Origin: an uncultured Candidatus Nemicrothrix sp.
GTDB taxonomy: Bacteria > Actinomycetota > Acidimicrobiia > Acidimicrobiales > Acidimicrobilacustridaceae
NCBI GenBank assembly: GCA_903827085.1
Contig: CAIKHC010000156.1
Coordinates: 1-8,861 of the forward strand
Reading direction: 5' to 3'
Length of the DNA: 8,861 nucleotides
The notes under the pieces were generated by a model. It made no database searches and was not told the DNA's origin. It worked only from the letters and a program-made list of their open reading frames with translations. Shown here piece after piece: positions 7,681 through 8,861 of this stretch. The stretch's first letter is position 1. The number at the start of each line of letters is the position of its first letter. Position numbers and translations under genes: made by a program.

Positions 7681-7917
7681 ATGTCACTTGATCCGCAATT
7701 GCTCGAAATCCTCGCTTGTCCTCAAGACAAGGGACCATTGCTGTACTTCGCCGATGAAAATCTTCTGTACAACTCGCGGTTGCAGCGCGGGTATGAAGTC
7801 CGTAGCGACATCCCGATCATGCTTATCGATGAAGCTCGAAGTATCGATGACTCCGAGCATGAGCGCCTGATGGCGAAGGCTGCAGCAAACGCGATTACTC
7901 CGACGTTTGAGGCCTGA
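7681..7917 (+). CDS. Trm112-like (UPF0434/YcaR-type) small protein
   Basis: 78-residue Trm112-family protein. In eukaryotes and archaea Trm112 activates several methyltransferases; the role of the bacterial form is poorly known. Visible family features are LLEILACPQDKGPLLY (C13), the YEVRSDIPIMLIDEAR segment matching the conserved 'YPIRDGIPVML..EA' of YcaR, and a helical charged tail. The usual zinc site is nearly gone: the second cysteine of CPxC is D16 in CPQD, and the later Cys region reads LLYNSRLQR. From memory this Cys-poor 'CPxDKGPL..LYNPRL' form is common in actinobacteria, so it is probably a lineage trait rather than decay. The gene has a strong Shine-Dalgarno site and lies between manB and the SIS gene, an arrangement I believe recurs in actinobacteria. 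Exact role unknown. Confidence 0.9.
   Translation: MSLDPQLLEILACPQDKGPLLYFADENLLYNSRLQRGYEVRSDIPIMLIDEARSIDDSEHERLMAKAAANAITPTFEA
7909..7912 (+). promoter_or_regulatory. Likely ribosome binding site for the GTG start of the SIS gene
   Basis: GAGG inside the last codons of the Trm112-like gene lies 5 bases before GTG 7918, which follows the TGA stop directly. It supports GTG 7918 over ATG 7939, whose upstream bases are pyrimidine-rich. The arrangement implies translational coupling by reinitiation. Confidence 0.55.
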
Positions 7918-8861
7918 GTGATCCTCGACACCGTCGGGATGTTCGATGCCGCTGCGGCATTCCCCGAGCAACTTGCGCGTGCGCTCGACGTTTCTCGTCG
8001 TGCGGTCGATGGTGCTGCGCTACCCCAACACGAAGACATCGCAAATATTGTGCTCGTCGGGGCAGGTGCGGCTGGTCAAGCCGGTGCGCTTGTTCTCGAG
8101 GCGGTAGGTCCGACTATTCCGGTTCCTGTCGTTGTGCATCGCGGTTACGGGGTTCCGAACTTCGTCGATGAATCGACACTGGTAGTTGCGATTTCATTCG
8201 ATGGCGAGACCTCCGAAACCCTCCAAGCGGCGCAAGATGCTCTTGCAGATGGAGCGATGGTTGTTTGTGTGAGCGGGGGAGGGGAGCTGCGCTCGTGGGC
8301 ATCAGCGAACAATCTCGTGCATCTTCCGGTGATGCCCGATGCCCCGGTTGAGCGCGCCGCGATTGGATCTCTCGCCGTGCCTGTCTTGGTGCTCCTTGAT
8401 CGAGTCGGGATGTATCCGGGTGCCGAGGCATGGATTCAAGCGGCAATCACTCAAGCCACAGTTCGTCGAAACGAATTAATCACCGAAGAGAACTTTGCTC
8501 GTCGGCTTGCTCGGCAGCTCGGTCGAACATTTCCGATCATTTATGGCGGCAACGGGCCAGGTGGCACCGCAGCCGATTACTGGAAGGCGCAGTTCAACCA
8601 GAACGCAAAGGTTGCGGCCTTCTCGAATCAAGTTCCTGAACTCACCCATGATGAAATCGCAGGATGGGGTCAAGACGGCGACGTCACTCGCCAGATCTTT
8701 CAAGTGTTCATGCTCCGCCACGACTTCGAACATCCGCAGGTCTCGAGTCGGCTCGCGGCAGTGGAAGAGGTGCTCGTAGAGGTCGTCGGCGCTGTGCATG
8801 TGGTCGAAGCGGCGGGCGACGGACTTCTGGCCCAACTTCTCGACCTCGAACTCATTGGCCA
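7918..8861 (+). CDS. SIS-domain, phosphoglucose/phosphomannose isomerase-like (TobH-like) protein, partial
   Basis: 314 codons of a protein continuing past the right edge. It matches the bacterial/archaeal bifunctional phosphoglucose/phosphomannose isomerase family, including what Mycobacterium annotations call TobH. Alignable parts are an N-terminal LDTVGMFDAAAAFPEQL; a first SIS fold with IVLVGAGAAGQAGALVL (44-60), VPVVVHRGYGVPNFV, LVVAISFDGETSETL (88-102) and VVCVSGGGEL; then a second SIS fold with FPIIYGGNGPGGTAADYWKAQFNQNAKVAAFSNQVPELTHDEIAGW. Several expected functional positions differ: the usual GMGGSAIGGD loop is GAGAAGQAGA, the usual SYSGNTEET is SFDGETSET, and the usual glutamate in NENAK is Q228. 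H244 of PEL-x-H remains. Catalytic activity is therefore doubtful. GTG 7918 is the most upstream start possible because an in-frame TGA (7915-7917) precedes it, and homology begins before ATG 7939. Position after manB and Trm112-like fits the actinobacterial cluster. Confidence 0.85.
   Translation, partial: MILDTVGMFDAAAAFPEQLARALDVSRRAVDGAALPQHEDIANIVLVGAGAAGQAGALVLEAVGPTIPVPVVVHRGYGVPNFVDESTLVVAISFDGETSETLQAAQDALADGAMVVCVSGGGELRSWASANNLVHLPVMPDAPVERAAIGSLAVPVLVLLDRVGMYPGAEAWIQAAITQATVRRNELITEENFARRLARQLGRTFPIIYGGNGPGGTAADYWKAQFNQNAKVAAFSNQVPELTHDEIAGWGQDGDVTRQIFQVFMLRHDFEHPQVSSRLAAVEEVLVEVVGAVHVVEAAGDGLLAQLLDLELIG

Noticed and set aside
7681..8861. TGA readthrough fusing the Trm112-like and SIS proteins, which share a reading frame
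   Set aside because: The TGA at 7915-7917 is followed at once by GTG with a GAGG site 5 bases upstream, so ordinary termination and reinitiation explain the arrangement.

Overview
The window looks like chromosomal DNA from an actinobacterium with moderately high GC. An Acidimicrobiia-like or other aquatic actinobacterium is my best guess, at low certainty. The lineage call rests on a DUF3499-type gene, a phosphomannomutase, an actinobacterial-style Trm112-like protein and a degenerate phosphoglucose/phosphomannose isomerase-like SIS protein lying close together. From memory, a similar set (DUF3499, manB, SIS/'TobH', manA) is conserved around manB in Mycobacterium and relatives. Coding density is very high. 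No stretch over 300 bases lacks a gene, and I saw no RNA genes, CRISPR arrays, insertion sequences or convincing intrinsic terminators.

Layout. Minus strand, left end: ftsH, cut by the window edge inside its HEAGH zinc motif, preceded in the same direction by a small DUF3499-type zinc-ribbon-like gene. A short divergent gap of about 40-60 bp follows. Plus strand, rightwards: a CPBP-type intramembrane protease; a large polytopic membrane protein of the '6-pyruvoyl-tetrahydropterin synthase-related' type (a GT-C/YfhO-like envelope protein, not a pterin enzyme); an ALG5/DPM1-like family 2 glycosyltransferase overlapping it by 4 bp; phosphomannomutase/phosphoglucomutase; a Trm112-like small protein; and a PGI/PMI-like SIS protein that runs off the right edge.

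How the genes may work together. The sugar-phosphate genes at the right (mutase and isomerase-like protein) would feed mannose-1-P or glucose-1-P towards nucleotide sugars. The ALG5/DPM1-like GT2 would move a sugar onto a polyprenyl phosphate. The large membrane protein has the architecture of an enzyme that uses such lipid-linked sugars on the outer face of the membrane. This suggests, but does not prove, a compact cell-envelope glycosylation locus inserted between two parts of the conserved actinobacterial manB neighbourhood. The left part (FtsH and the CPBP protease) concerns membrane protein quality control and membrane proteolysis.

The points most worth a second look are the apparent loss of catalytic and ligand-binding residues in the SIS protein, the loss of zinc ligands in the Trm112-like protein, and the proposed glycosylation cassette.
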